In this document: in pieces, positions 35,292 through 46,990 of the stretch
Numbering within the stretch: position 1 is the first letter of the stretch
Layout of the letters: every line of letters begins with the position of its first letter
Assembly (NCBI RefSeq): GCF_000004195.4
Contig: NC_030678.2
Coordinates: forward strand, 133,205,104-133,269,103
DNA length: 64,000 bases
Source of the DNA: Xenopus tropicalis
Taxonomy: Eukaryota > Chordata > Amphibia > Anura > Pipidae
Direction: 5' to 3'
Translations under genes and position numbers: made by a program
Notes under the pieces: generated by a model
Told to the model about the DNA's origin: nothing
Database searches by the model: none
The model's input: only the letters and a program-made list of their open reading frames with translations

Positions 35292-35490
35292 TAAAAGGGC
35301 ATCTAAACCCAGAAAATTAAGTGATTTCAACTTACTCAGAATGCCTTTCTGATCACTTTTTAAAATCAAATTAATTTTCTATTTTTAGCAGCTTCTGATT
35401 GCTAATAGCTTTTAATAGCTTTTTGCTCAGCAGCTTCTTTCAGATTCAGAGTCTACATCAATGCATTTTTTGGGTTTAGATCCCCTTTAA
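35292..35490. mobile_element. Small T2-like MITE
   Basis: Left end taaaagggcatctaaaccca and right end tgggtttagatcccctttaa are inverted repeats, with TTAA at the right terminus. Confidence 0.6.
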
Positions 35491-36143
35491 AGGTGCTGTT
35501 TGCCCCTTTGCAAAAAAACTGCCTTCAGGGGAAGCTGTTGAACTATACAATGATTCATATTTATTGTGATATTTCCACTGGATATGTTTGGCTGTTAGTG
35601 AAATGCTAATTCATAAAACACACACTGTCTTTATCCGGTCATAATACAACTTAAATACAAAATTAGCTAATCCATATTCACTTGCCTTGGCACCAATTTT
35701 GGAGTCAAATCCTTTATTCGTTGATGAAAAGAATCCACTAAAAATCCAGCAAAAAAAAAAAGAAAACATATTTGTTAAACAGCTATTATCATAAATTAAT
35801 AAAAGACCTAGTATAGCAAAAGCAATCTACACTAAAGGATTAACTAGAACACAACATAAAAAACATTCCACATAATAGATACAATAATATGGAACCGCAG
35901 CCATTTTATCTGCAAGACAAAGATGCCATAAGCTTCTTATTTGTCTAATATGCCATAAAGAACCAAAATGTCAACATCTTTTTTATTGTATGAAATATTG
36001 TGCTGTGTGCCTGATAATATATAATAATAATAATAATAATAATTTATTTTCATATAAGAAGAGTTGTGATTTATTTTTCCAGGGGAAAAAAACAGATTTA
36101 GCAAACTTGCCTTTAAGAAAAGGGAACCATTTAGTAGCTCTTA
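35491..36143. other. Unique stretch with a (TAA)n microsatellite
   Basis: (TAA)n lies at 36021-36042. On the minus strand, 35686-35737 has a superb acceptor (long T-run ending ggatttttag) and a GC-type donor (AAG|GCAAGT) with two open frames; it is too ambiguous to list as an exon. Confidence 0.4.
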
Positions 36144-36315
36144 AGCTCCTGCCACACATGGCGGATTCTCATCCTGCGGATAAACACAGGCCAAGGATCT
36201 GCCCCTATGCTCCAAAAGCCCATTGCTTCGGCCTTGGTGCAGGCACACAGAGGGGATTTTGGCACGTAACTGTATACTCAACCATGCAGGGAATCTGCCC
36301 CGTGTGGCAGGAGCT
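36144..36315. mobile_element. 172-bp Harbinger-like MITE
   Basis: agctcctgccacacatggcg at the left pairs with the right end cgtgtggcaggagct, with TTA duplicated at 36141-36143 and 36316-36318. The interior is partly self-complementary. Confidence 0.85.
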
Positions 36316-38982
36316 TTATAGTGCAGCAAAGTAACTAACAAAACTCCTAGTAATAGTTTATCATTGGGAAATCCAGCTGGAACCCTGGGGATAGATACAA
36401 TCCTACAAAAGATTTTTATAACCATCAAAGTGCCCTAAGCCAGCAGCACTGGGGTCCTGTGTTGAGTTCAATTACTCTAGAGCAGTGTTTTTAGACAATT
36501 ACTTGGTTCAGTCCCTTCCTTTATGGCCCAACTTCTGCACCAGACAAGGTTCCATATATATTGTGGTAGAGGTACCAAAGAAATTATATATATATATATA
36601 TATATATATTCCAGATAAGTGGAGCAAATAGATAATGTCAGATATGATGAGCCCGAGCCCCCCAACCAAGTGTCCCACAATTAGGGAATCACCACTCTAG
36701 GGGCACTATCCACAAGGGGTTTTATACTCTTCCTTTGTCTGTGTGGGTTTTCTTTGGGTGCCTGAGACCTCATAAACAAATAGCATATAAACTAGAAGAG
36801 AATATAGTTAGATCTTGTCTCACTGAATGTTGAAAATTGAAAGAAAATCTCAGTCGCATAAATCATAATCTTTTGAGTTTGTCTTTTTCTTTCATTTTTT
36901 CAATGTAATCTCAGATAACCCACAGAAAATGCCACCTACAGATCATCTCTGTGAATAAATAAGGAACAATTTTATCAGAATCTCACTTCTTAATCATTGT
37001 TGTAAAGAAGAGAAGAAACGTAACCTTTCAAATAAGAGGTTTTTTTTGCCCCGAGAAACTAATAATATGAACAGTAAAAAAGGTTATTATCTTGGATAAA
37101 AGTACTTTGTCCCTGTGCCAGCCGACATGATCCTAATGAAGTCACGTTATATTATTGTGCAATACATATCTGGGTGCCAGTTGGTGCACTGACTAAATGC
37201 TATGCAAAGGCTGTGCAATGCAATCTCAGCCCCCACTGAGCTAATATGTGCATCTTTCCCTTCCAGGAGGGCAGCCTGCTGCATTAATGTGAATGTGATT
37301 GACATATGCAGTAATAGCCGAAAGATGAAGTGATATACTGCCTTGTTCCTTACACGAGCAAAAGGTTAACGGCAATTTGGTTCTTTTCCTTATAGCATCT
37401 TCTTTCTTCCTCTAATAGGTTTCTGGCTCAGTGCAATGTCAAGGCTCATTTTCAAAACTGAAGACATATTTCTTGCGGCTGACAGATGGTAGGTTCTTTG
37501 CTAGTTATAAAAATTTCTTCCCATTTTTACTTCTAAGTGATATAATGTTGCTATGTTCACAATATCCACTAACCATTCATTTAGGGCAATTTATGTGCAG
37601 TAATGTACTAAGGAATATATCTGTCTCTGTGCAGGAAAACATTTATAATAATGCTATTAATATTAAAGGGCAATTCATTCTCCTCAATAGAGGGACAGCT
37701 TCCGGTAGAGTTATAATATGCATGTGCTTAAAGGCATACAGCCAAAAAACTACTTTGTGACATAGTTTTAGGAAAAGATGTTTTCCTACTTTTGTCACTT
37801 AAAAAGAAAGTTCAGCTAAAGCAGAGTAAACAGGAGCATTTAGCTTTTTAAATGATGTAAGAAATCTAAACTGCTGTGACATAACATAAGAAAACATGTG
37901 GTGGATCCGCTTGCCTATGCTGCACCATGTGCCTGTGCTAAAAACTTCAGTAACTGCCTGAGCGCGTGCAGACACAGACCAGACATCGGCCTGACAAACA
38001 TCTGCTTTCACGTTTTTTAGGCCTGCACACTGGGAATTTGCAACAAGATACTGTATATGCACCGTGTGCTTCTTGCCCTTAGATTTGCCTTCTAATTTTT
38101 CACAAGGTTGCACAGGCAGTGGTGTGGGCCTGGGTCATCAGGGGCCTATGAGGGCTGGTGCTCCAGGTTTTCTTCAAGTGTCCCTCTGGCCCAGTCCGAC
38201 TCTGGGAGTGCTTACCACATACCCCTGCCGGTACTTCTCTTCTTCAGAAAATGCATTGGCCCAGAGTACTTTACTTGCAAGCACTACACCACCATTTTGT
38301 TCCATCATAGGTATCCCCTGCTGCGCCTGGGTTAGTGCATACACAGTACAGAACTTTATCATGGATAATATGCACAGGGGATTCCTGGAACACAAAAGAA
38401 AATAGCATCATGGCACTCACAAGTCAAGTTCCCTGGGCTTGTGCATATTTGAAAAAAAAGGAGCACTGGCCCGGGTAAGAGGTAAGCAACTAGCATCTCT
38501 AGGGGTGTCTAGCAACTTGACACCAGCCAAGAAACAAAAAAGTAATTCTAAGCAACTTTCCAATATTGTAATCAACAACTGCTACTGAAAACAGTGTCCC
38601 TTGTAATTCCCTGCACTACTGGTCCAGACTACATATACCATTTAAACAATGTCAACACTCCTCCAGCTGAGAACTGTGCAGGGCAGATACTAATTACATT
38701 TTCAAATACATTTATAATCATTGAAACATTGGAACATTGCTTGGAAATACATTTTCTTTGATTCCGCATATTTTATTTGACCGGTGTTTCCCTATAGGTG
38801 ATTACAATGCAATACGGATACGTAGTTTGTAGTCTGCTCCTACTATTTAATTTTTAAATGAGTGCATGATATTTTAGAATGGAACAAGGATGAAACAATG
38901 TGACATGACTTTCTGGAATATGTGAATATTAAGAATAGCATGTGATACATGTACACCCCCTGCACAGTTATAAGTTTCCCAC
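36316..38982. other. Mainly unique stretch
   Basis: (TA)n at 36585-36609. Positions 37130-37400 are unique with octamer-like and homeodomain-like motifs and could be regulatory. Positions 38118-38205 (ctctggcccagtccgactct) look like a decayed hAT MITE. Confidence 0.4.
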
Positions 38983-39134
38983 CAGGCCCAGACTGGGATT
39001 CAAAATAGGCCCTGGGATTCCAAGTACACAGAGGCCCAACAGCCCCCCAGCCCAATAAACAGTGACTGTCTGTGGCATCTTACAGCAGCCCCTCTGGCAT
39101 TTGCCAGAACCCACAGATTGCCAGTCCAGGCCTG
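38983..39134. mobile_element. 152-bp hAT-type MITE with 8-bp duplication
   Basis: Left end caggcccagactgggattc, right end gccagtccaggcctg (inverted repeat CAGGCCnnGACTGGnA). Flanks tttcccac (38975-38982) and tttctcac (39135-39142) agree at 7 of 8 positions. Related copies lie at 49120-49275 and, truncated, at 31354-31462 and 42063-42180. Confidence 0.85.
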
Positions 39135-39142
39135 TTTCTCAC

Positions 39143-40443
39143 ACATTTTATTTTATATACTCAGTTAAACTAAGGTGCTTAGTGATTTCTGAACAGACTC
39201 GCCATGGAATACCATGAAATATTTGTCGGTTTATAATCTCTTATCATTGAATGTGATAATGGGAGATAAGTGTCGCTGAAAACAGTGTTTTATTTCCCTC
39301 AGTGAGACACAACCATTAAACCTTCTATGCATTTAGAAAGTGTGTGTGTGTTCCATTACTTCCAACCCTGCAGTCAAGATTTCATGCTTCAGACTTTCCT
39401 GTGAATCAAGCTGCACATTCTTGCTATAAAAAAGAGCTATGTAACTATGTAACTATGTTCCTTCTTTATCTCCCCAGAGCCTATTGCTGGAGTACGAGTG
39501 AAACACTACTTTGTAAATACCCACATTCCAGAAAATCATTGCTGTAGGATAAGGCAAATGACATGTTTGCTTTTATAGGAACTGCCATGTCTAGCTGTGA
39601 TGATGGCACTGTACCGCCATGATTTCTGTGAAAAGGTTTAAATTAGTTGGATGCACAAGTTCCACTAAACTGGATGAAAATCACACACTATAAAAAATAT
39701 GTAAAGGGGCAGTACTGATCCTTATTTACCAAAAAATAAATGAATATTGATTTTAATTATGAAACAACTCTTGTTTTTCTTTCTTACACTAAACAGGCTA
39801 AAGTGTGAAGCTAAAACTACTTTCAGTAAACCTCTGTAATAACAAACTCCTCCTTTTCTGTAATCATGAGACACAGACTGCAGCTAAGGTCAGAGAGCTG
39901 CCTGTTCCTAAATAGATCATTATTTCCTGTAAAACAAAAAAACTCTACTGATTATTGGAGGAGTGTGGTGGAAGTAGTAGCAAGCACAAGTTAGCTACCC
40001 CTTGGCACTTAATTGCTGTATATTTATACTTATTTATTACTATGTTTGTTACTTAGTCTTTATTATTATGCTTGTTTTCCCTGTATGTATTTTTCTATAC
40101 TGTCAAATTATACAGTGCTGCGAATTGATGTAGCGCTTTATAAATAAAGTTATACATACAAGCATACAATCAAAACAAACCACTGGTGTAACTGAAAAAT
40201 GATTATTAAGAACATTAATTATATAATAATTAATATTAAACAGATGCACACTGACCTTTTTTAAGATTATTTTATAGAAATGATCTTACATTCAGACATT
40301 TCCAGATAAACGAGTCCTTATTGGTATATAGCGAATGGCACAAATAAATAATAATATATCTCAAAATTTGAATTTGTAAATTCAAGATTTTTTTAATTTG
40401 AAATAACTCACCAAATTTAAATGTGCTATTTATTAAAGACTTA
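39143..40443. other. Unique stretch, SINE-tail-like motif
   Basis: Positions 40110-40150 hold the tail motif gtagcgctttataaataaag. No gene or other element is recognised. Confidence 0.4.
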
Positions 40444-41507
40444 GGGGCTGATTTATCAAAGTACGATAGGCCCGAATTTTTAAAAAAATCATAGTTTTGC
40501 GACTTTTTCGTATATTTGCTCAACTTTTGTTCGACAAAATCACATTGTCTCTCCGAGTACGAAAGTTTCGGATTCATTCAAGCTTCAGTATCATGACTTT
40601 CCTTGGGCCAGGTTGGAGCTGCAGAGTGCCATTGAGCCCTATGGGAGGCTTTCCTTGGGCCGGGTTGGAGCTGCAGAGTGCCATTGAGCCCTATGGGAGA
40701 CTTTCCTTGGGCCGGGTTGGAGCTGCAGAGTGCCATTGAGTCCTATGGGAGACTTTCCTTGGGCCAGGTTGGAGCTGCAGAGTGCCATTGAGCCCTATGG
40801 GAGACTTTCCTTGGGCCAGGTTGGAGCTGCAGAGTGCCATTGAGTCCTATGGGAGACTTTCCTTGGGCCAGGTTGGAGCTGCAGAGTGCCATTGAGCCCT
40901 ATGGGAGACTTTCCTTGGGCCAGGTTGGAGCTGCAGAGTGCCATTGAGTCCTATGGGAGGCTTTCCTTGGGCCGGGTTGGAGCTGCAGAGTGCCATTGAG
41001 CCCTATGGGAGACTTTCCTTGGGCCGGGTTGGAGCTGCAGAGTGCCATTGAGTCCTATGGGAGACTTTCCTTGGGCCAGGTTGGAGCTGCAGAGTGCCAT
41101 TGAGCCCTATGGGAGACTTTCCTTGGGCCAGGTTGGAGCTGCAGAGTGCCATTGAGTCCTATGGGAGACTTTCCTTGGGCCAGGTTGGAGCTGCAGAGTG
41201 CCATTGAGCCCTATGGGAGACTTTCCTTGGGCCAGGTTGGAGCTGCAGAGTGCCATTGAGTCCTATGGGAGGCTTCCAAAATCATGCACAGAAGGATCAA
41301 AGTCAGAAAGGTTTTCCTGCCGTTTATGATTGTTCAGATACAAAAATTTTGTGACTTTCGGAACGCCAATACGATACTATCGTGACTAATACGATAATAT
41401 ATTTTCGAAAGCATTTTCGTGATATTTGCGATCATCAAGAATTATCGTATCTAATCCGAATTTTACCCGTTCTGGGATTCAAACTCGTACTTTGATGAAC
41501 GTGCCCC
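40444..41507. mobile_element. MITE-like element carrying a 52-bp satellite array (copy 2)
   Basis: Left end ggggctgatttatcaaagta and right end tcgtactttgatgaacgtgc plus cccc form terminal inverted repeats, with TA immediately outside both (40442-40443, 41508-41509). The array is bracketed by the same conserved segments as in copy 1. The sub-terminal AT/CpG-rich stretches are homologous in style but diverged. Confidence 0.8.
40595..41272. repeat. 52-bp satellite array, 13 units, dimeric pattern
   Basis: Thirteen units of 52 bp (676 bp) fill the array almost exactly. From the second unit on, units alternate strictly between gagccc and gagtcc, so the effective period is 104 bp. Consensus is the same as for the 24995-25980 array. 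Confidence 0.95.
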
Positions 41508-41509
41508 TA

Positions 41510-42834
41510 AATCTTAAAGACTTTATCCATTAAAAATGTGAAAGTAACTTAACGCAGCGCAACCACATTCTACTCAAAACTCAAATTAAAAAAAGAAAAA
41601 ACTTGAATTTAGCCAGGTCAACTCCCATTTACTTCTGCATGAACTAACTGGCTTTTAGATGGCAAATTTTTCAAGGTTTTAGCCCTTGAACTGTGTTATG
41701 AACTTAAATTCAAATGTAAATAAATAAGTATGCCAATGGACTATTCTAAGAAATATTTTTTACTGTATATTTTTAATTTATCAGAGGACGAAAAGTATTG
41801 GCAGATTCATAAGCCATCCAAGAGAAACAACACACAGGCCCATATCCTGTCACTTCATTCCACTCTTTCCTCCCATATACATTCAGAATGTTTCAAGCAA
41901 TATTTTGTATTTTCAAGGCACAACTCAAAAAGCCAATAATTGCTAAACTTCCTTATTATAACACACTTTCCCCTTTACATGGGTTGAACAAACCATTCTA
42001 AAGAAAAACAGCTTCTCCTCTGCAACTCCAAGGAGCAAATAAAATGACAGTCCAAGCACAGGCTTATACATAGGTGCCAGGCCTGGACAGGGATTATGGC
42101 ATATCCAGTACACAGAGACCCAAACAGCCCCCCCAACAGCCCACTAAATAGTAACTGTCTATGGCATCTTAGAGCAATTAAACTAGTTAAATAGGTGGGC
42201 TGAAGGGACCCTAAATTCCATGAACGTCCAGTATAACACAAAGATTTTCCTTTCAAAGTAACATGTACAAACATTACTCAGTTTAATAGACAATTATGGT
42301 TTCACTTTCCAGAATTCCTTCTAAGTGCAAAACGGCTTGTGTTCCATTATTTATACACAGCAGGTATGAGCGTTATTTCTATAAAATTCTGCAACAGCAT
42401 AGAGGTTGATGAAGTGCGTTGCACTGGAGATGGATCATGTAGACATCAAAGATGTTGTCCTTAAACCGTGAAAAACATTTTGGTAGAAAGTAGAGAATCT
42501 GAAAGGTTTACTTACTGAGACATTGCTTTGTTCCTCAGTGCATTACAATATCATGTCATAACAAATATGTTTAGCCATTTGTTCAGGTCAGTACATGTTG
42601 TGTTATTCATAGAACCCAGACTTGTTTGTATGTTATCTGCATACTAATGAGGAGCGTGGCTGTTGTGATAGAACTAGTTTGTCTTTTTCTTTGTCTCTTC
42701 CACTACAATTACTCCATTTTTTAAAAATCATCTATTTTACAGCCTTTCAGTTGTCAGTACAACATATCTGGAACAAAACCCCAGGCCGCTCAGCTATAGT
42801 GTCAATATGAAAGTAAAAATGAGTGATAAGACTT
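41510..42834. other. Mainly unique stretch with a truncated hAT MITE
   Basis: Positions 42063-42180 match the 38983-39134 family (gtgccaggcctggacaggga; actgtctatggcatctta) without the far end. Nothing else is recognised. Confidence 0.45.
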
Positions 42835-43080
42835 AAGGTGGCCATATACTTACAATAACGATCTTCCTGCAACTATTGGTCACTCCACTAACATTAAGAG
42901 CTGAATAGTCAGGTATGCAGGTACAAACAATAGGAATTTAGCCTTAAGGTATAAACGCCCAATCAAAATTTTCAGACCAGCTTTTGTGATATTGGTCGCC
43001 TTGTCAACACACAATGCACACACCGAATATAATATGAAACCTTGTTCCATACAATAATATTGGTGCATGTATACCTGGAA
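42835..43080. mobile_element. Diverged GGTGGCCATA-family MITE
   Basis: Left end aaggtggccatatacttac, interior agaccagcttttgtgatatt and ggtcgccttgtc, decayed right end atgtatacctgg. Confidence 0.55.
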
Positions 43081-43610
43081 TATATAAGGCCTCATTAGCC
43101 ACCCAAGGGGGCACAAGTGCAAGAGCACAAGGGCAGGGGCCCACAGAGTGGATTATCTGCTTTCCTTAGCCTTCGTTTCATACCGTTTGTGTAGCCCCAT
43201 TGACAGGCATGGCGTCGACCTCTGTGGATCTACACTGAGTGGATTTGGTGGTAAAATGCAAGCTTTCCTTAGGTCCTACCTTGTGCCTCAGAATGATGCA
43301 CAAGGTAGGGGAGGGAGGGAAGGACACCTACATGTCCCTCACTCATACCTCACTGATTAACGCAGTCAGTGCTTTATTAACATATGGAGTCACAAGTCTC
43401 CAAACGGAATGCAGAGGCCTGTAGCTATTTGTGCACACCCAGAAGCAGCATTGCTGGTTGCAGCCTTTCTTTCAGTTCACATGCTGCTCCTTGGTTGGAA
43501 AACGAGTCCTATACAGCTTATAAATCAAAGATATCTAACCAAACTAACCAAATAAAGCTCATGTATAAAAAGGAATATTATAATACAAAAGGGTGATTTT
43601 GTGGCAAAAG

Positions 43611-43836
43611 TAAAGCTGACCATAAGATGCTAATTTGGCCCCTTTAGATTGAGTAGCATTTCTGCCTGTGTATGGGTCCATTCTGTTGGGCTGACAGATA
43701 TCAGTCAGATACTTGTTGGGCATTTGAAGAGGACGCTGATGTCCCAACGGGCCACTGTTGTAATCCAAATGTTCAGATTAGCCTTATTTGGCAACCTCAC
43801 CACACTAGTGGATCTTAATGTGTATGGCCAGTTTAA
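43611..43836. mobile_element. Diverged GGTGGCCATA-family MITE
   Basis: Left end taaagctgaccataagatgc, right end aatgtgtatggccagttta. Internal ggcaacctcaccacactagt parallels the ggcgacctcgccagc part of the clean copy. Confidence 0.6.
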
Positions 43837-44703
43837 CTCTTTAAACCCATTGCTGATATCCGTTACACTCTCGCATGCAGTTGAAAGGATTTCCAGGCTT
43901 TTAGAAATATTCTAATTCACAAAAAGATCTATTGCAAATGACACTAATACAGCAGGTGTGCTGAGTTACTCAGATCCATTGCAAGCGAGTCATTTCTAAC
44001 AAACACTTTCTAACGTTTAGCTCGAGCGAGTGCCAGTCTGGTGCCTACTCATGTGTACAGCTTGTGCCTATTTGGCTTTGTGGGAAGCCCACACCTGTAC
44101 TTACTGCAATGAAAACAACTTGGGCTGTTTTGACGCTCAGACAATATGTATTTTCAGACAATGGAGGGAGTGCCTGAGTTTGCTGCCAAATCAGCTTTTA
44201 TCACAATTTTCTAACCTGATGTCAGAATACAAACCACAAACAGTAATGTACAAGCCAGAACAGAAACCTGTGCTAAGAGAGCCATGTAGCATTCCTGCAC
44301 ATTATAAGCTTTTAATAAGTACTTTGGATTTAATGTTTCATGTTTTGAGTTAAATGTTTGATTCCCTTAAATATGTGTCCATAAGCGTGTTAAATGTGGG
44401 TTATGATAAAGTGGCCTTTAGACACTTGTATGCAAATATGGGAATAAAACTATGATTTACAGTGGGCAGATTCTGCTTATTTTAGCAGCTGTGTTCCTGC
44501 CGTTTGGTTAGATTTATCTGCTCCTCACCTCACTTAAACCCAAAGGCAAATCTACACAAGGCTTCCTTTCAGACTTTGTAGGTCAGACTTTATCTGATCC
44601 ACAGGATCTTGGAATGCAACTGTAATGTAAAATCTGATAAGATGAGTTTTATGGTTTCTTTGGTTCTCACGTGTGTACTCAACCAATCAAATGTTTTTGA
44701 ATA
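43837..44703. other. Unique stretch
   Basis: A weak minus-strand exon-like segment lies at 44105-44182: strong donor GCA|GTAAGT, one open frame with LPPLSENTYCLSVKT, weak acceptor. Nothing else is recognised. Confidence 0.3.
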
Positions 44704-44970
44704 GGGTCGGACTGGGCTGGGAGGGGCACTGGTAAAATACGCATTGGGCGTGGCCCTTGTGGGACCCGCCAACCTAGATCTGCTACCTGCCTGAAACACT
44801 GAGTGTTCCACCCTGACCCCCATCACAGCCACAAAGGAGAATACAAGGTATTCACAGGGGGGATTTGCAGTATCAGGTAGATCCCATGACTGAGGCAAGG
44901 GGCCTGAGTGGAGTGTGGAGGCCCCTGAGGTGGCAGCCCCAGTGGGCCCTGGACCCCCCAGTCCAATGCA
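44704..44970. mobile_element. hAT-type MITE, diverged
   Basis: Left end agggtcggactgggctggg and right end ggacccccagtccaat-like sequence (ctggaccccccagtcc) are complementary at CGGACTGGG. GC-rich interior with repeated cctgag motifs. The 129-codon minus frame here is derived from the element. Confidence 0.55.
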
Positions 44971-45189
44971 ATATGTCAACTGAGAGATGTTTTGACTTTC
45001 AGGGCTATTACCTTTTTATTGCAGAGGTAAAATATTCACATAACTTAATCATGGCCAAACAGAGCGGAAGGCATTTTCCTGCAATTAATTTATTCCAATG
45101 TTTTACCTCCAGCAATTCCAGTTTATTGTTATTGAAAGATATTTTGGGGGCTTTGTCACATACATTTTGCCACTAACCTTCAGGGCTGA

Positions 45190-45358
45190 AACGGCAGATA
45201 AGGAGGTCGCCAGATCAAAATCTTTTAACCCGCCCGATCGGTGAGTCGCCCGATATCAGCAGGTTATCAGCGATATCGGTTGACAAGCCGACTTGCCATA
45301 CAAGCACCGAATATCGTACGAAACCTCGTTTATCAGTGCTTGTATGGCCAGCTTTAGT
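45190..45358. mobile_element. GGTGGCCATA-family fragment
   Basis: CpG-rich interior (cccgcccgatcggtgagtcg, ccgatatcagcaggttatca) and the right end gcttgtatggccagcttta. The left terminus is missing. Confidence 0.6.
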
Positions 45359-46867
45359 TAAGTGGATGGGTGCTGTTCCTCTATTCAGGGGATGGGGTCC
45401 TTGTTTAAATCATGCCTTTCCTTTTTAAATTTCTCTCATTATATAAGGGTGAGGGTGAGCCCAGTGTGCCCTCACTCCTGCACAAAATCAACACAGTTTG
45501 TCTAAAATAAACATGTGAAGTGTCTTTATTATTTCATTTTCTTTGTATCAAACTGCTTTTATTATTATTATTTTTTTTTTATACATATAATAACAGAAAA
45601 AGAATGACTGGCATATATGAGGTAAAGTGAGTAAAAATAGCATATATAACTAAGTAGGATAAATCTTCTTAACACTTTATACAAAATGTTACTATTTAGC
45701 TACAATTAATGTCATATGAAAGGAATAGAAAAAAAAGAGCAAAGAGAGTAAGAAGAGGGAAGAGGAGTGAGCCTCAGTTATTCATTATTGAAGGTCATGA
45801 TATTGGCATACTTTCAATCACCATCTGATTTGATTTGCAACTATAAATTTGTTGACGTTGTTCTGCTCATCTGTAGGATTGAGAGGTAGAATTACAGTTC
45901 TTACATGGCAGCAGTAACAAATGGATAATATACAGATAGTAGGTTACAGTGACCCTGCCTGTGCAGCACACAATAAACTGATACACGTAGCACAATACAA
46001 CTGATTTTGAACCTGTTTGTGAAATTGTATTTATTTTTAGTGGTAGCAGCTGTAAGACGATGAGGGCACATTTATCAAAAGATCTTCAAGCACTTCATCA
46101 GTAAAGTGCCTGCAGTGTCAACCTATTTCCCAGCAGGCTGTATCATGGCTTGCCCAGCTTGTCTGAGGCTAGCAGAGCCGGAGCTCAGTGTCATGTCACG
46201 CTGTTTGTGCATCATTCATTTGGTTGCCGGGTTGCACAAGGGCACAGTGTGCTGACATTCCCTGAGAAAAAGCGTACGGCTCTGAGATTCTAAGTAGCAC
46301 TAAAATAAAGACACATACATACAAAACACCTCACCTACACTTCACCCCTGAGGTGTATGGATAGATTTGTGGCCCTGCTACATAGATAGGAAAGCCTGAA
46401 ATGACTGTGCAAGTGGTACCCTGGGAGTACAGAATCACTAGCGTTGGCACAGTGCTAGCTACTGACAAGCACAGGTTTAGCAGTGACCTGCAGAGGGAAA
46501 GGGGTAGCCATGTGGCAGCTCTGTCCTTTTTGGAAATAAATCCCAGGGCCTTTCTGGAGGATGCATTTTTCATACACATTTCTATGCTACTGTCATTCTA
46601 AAGCAATTTAAGATGCATACATATAAACACAAAGTATGCACAGATGCAAAAAATACAGGATTCGGTTTGGAATTTAGTTGAATCCTAGCACTATTTGCTT
46701 TACATTATGTGACTAAAAACTTAACCTGAGCATTTTTGTTCGACATATTTTTGTTCAAATGTGAACATGAGAATTAGGGATCAAATTTTGTGTTTGCTAA
46801 TTCAAATATTATGTAAATGATGCAACCTTATGCAAACAGCTTTTGGGTGAAGTTATACGTTTATTTA
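45359..46867. other. Mainly unique stretch
   Basis: A TTA/T-rich tract lies at 45558-45581, followed by A-rich sequence that could be a LINE tail on the minus strand. Positions 46100-46300 are unique with retained CpG sites and may be regulatory. No gene is recognised. Confidence 0.4.
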
Positions 46868-46990
46868 TATATATAGTTATTTGCACAGTGGTTAGCATAC
46901 TGTCCTGCAGTGCTGAGGTCCTGGGTTGGATACTATGTGATATACTATGTGAATGGCAGTTGCCTGTGTGAGATTCTACTGGATAACTGT
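46868..46990 (+). mobile_element. SINE-like head with tRNA-like promoter motifs
   Basis: cacagtggttagcatactgt resembles an A box and ctgaggtcctgggttggata a degenerate B box, in the order of a tRNA-derived SINE head. There is no acceptor stem or cloverleaf, so it is not a tRNA gene. Confidence 0.5.

Noticed and set aside
44590..44979. 129-codon minus-strand frame
   Set aside because: Coincides with a hAT-type MITE whose GC-rich interior lacks stops.
46868..46940. Possible tRNA gene
   Set aside because: A- and B-box-like motifs occur, but no acceptor stem or anticodon arm can be formed; fits a decayed SINE head.
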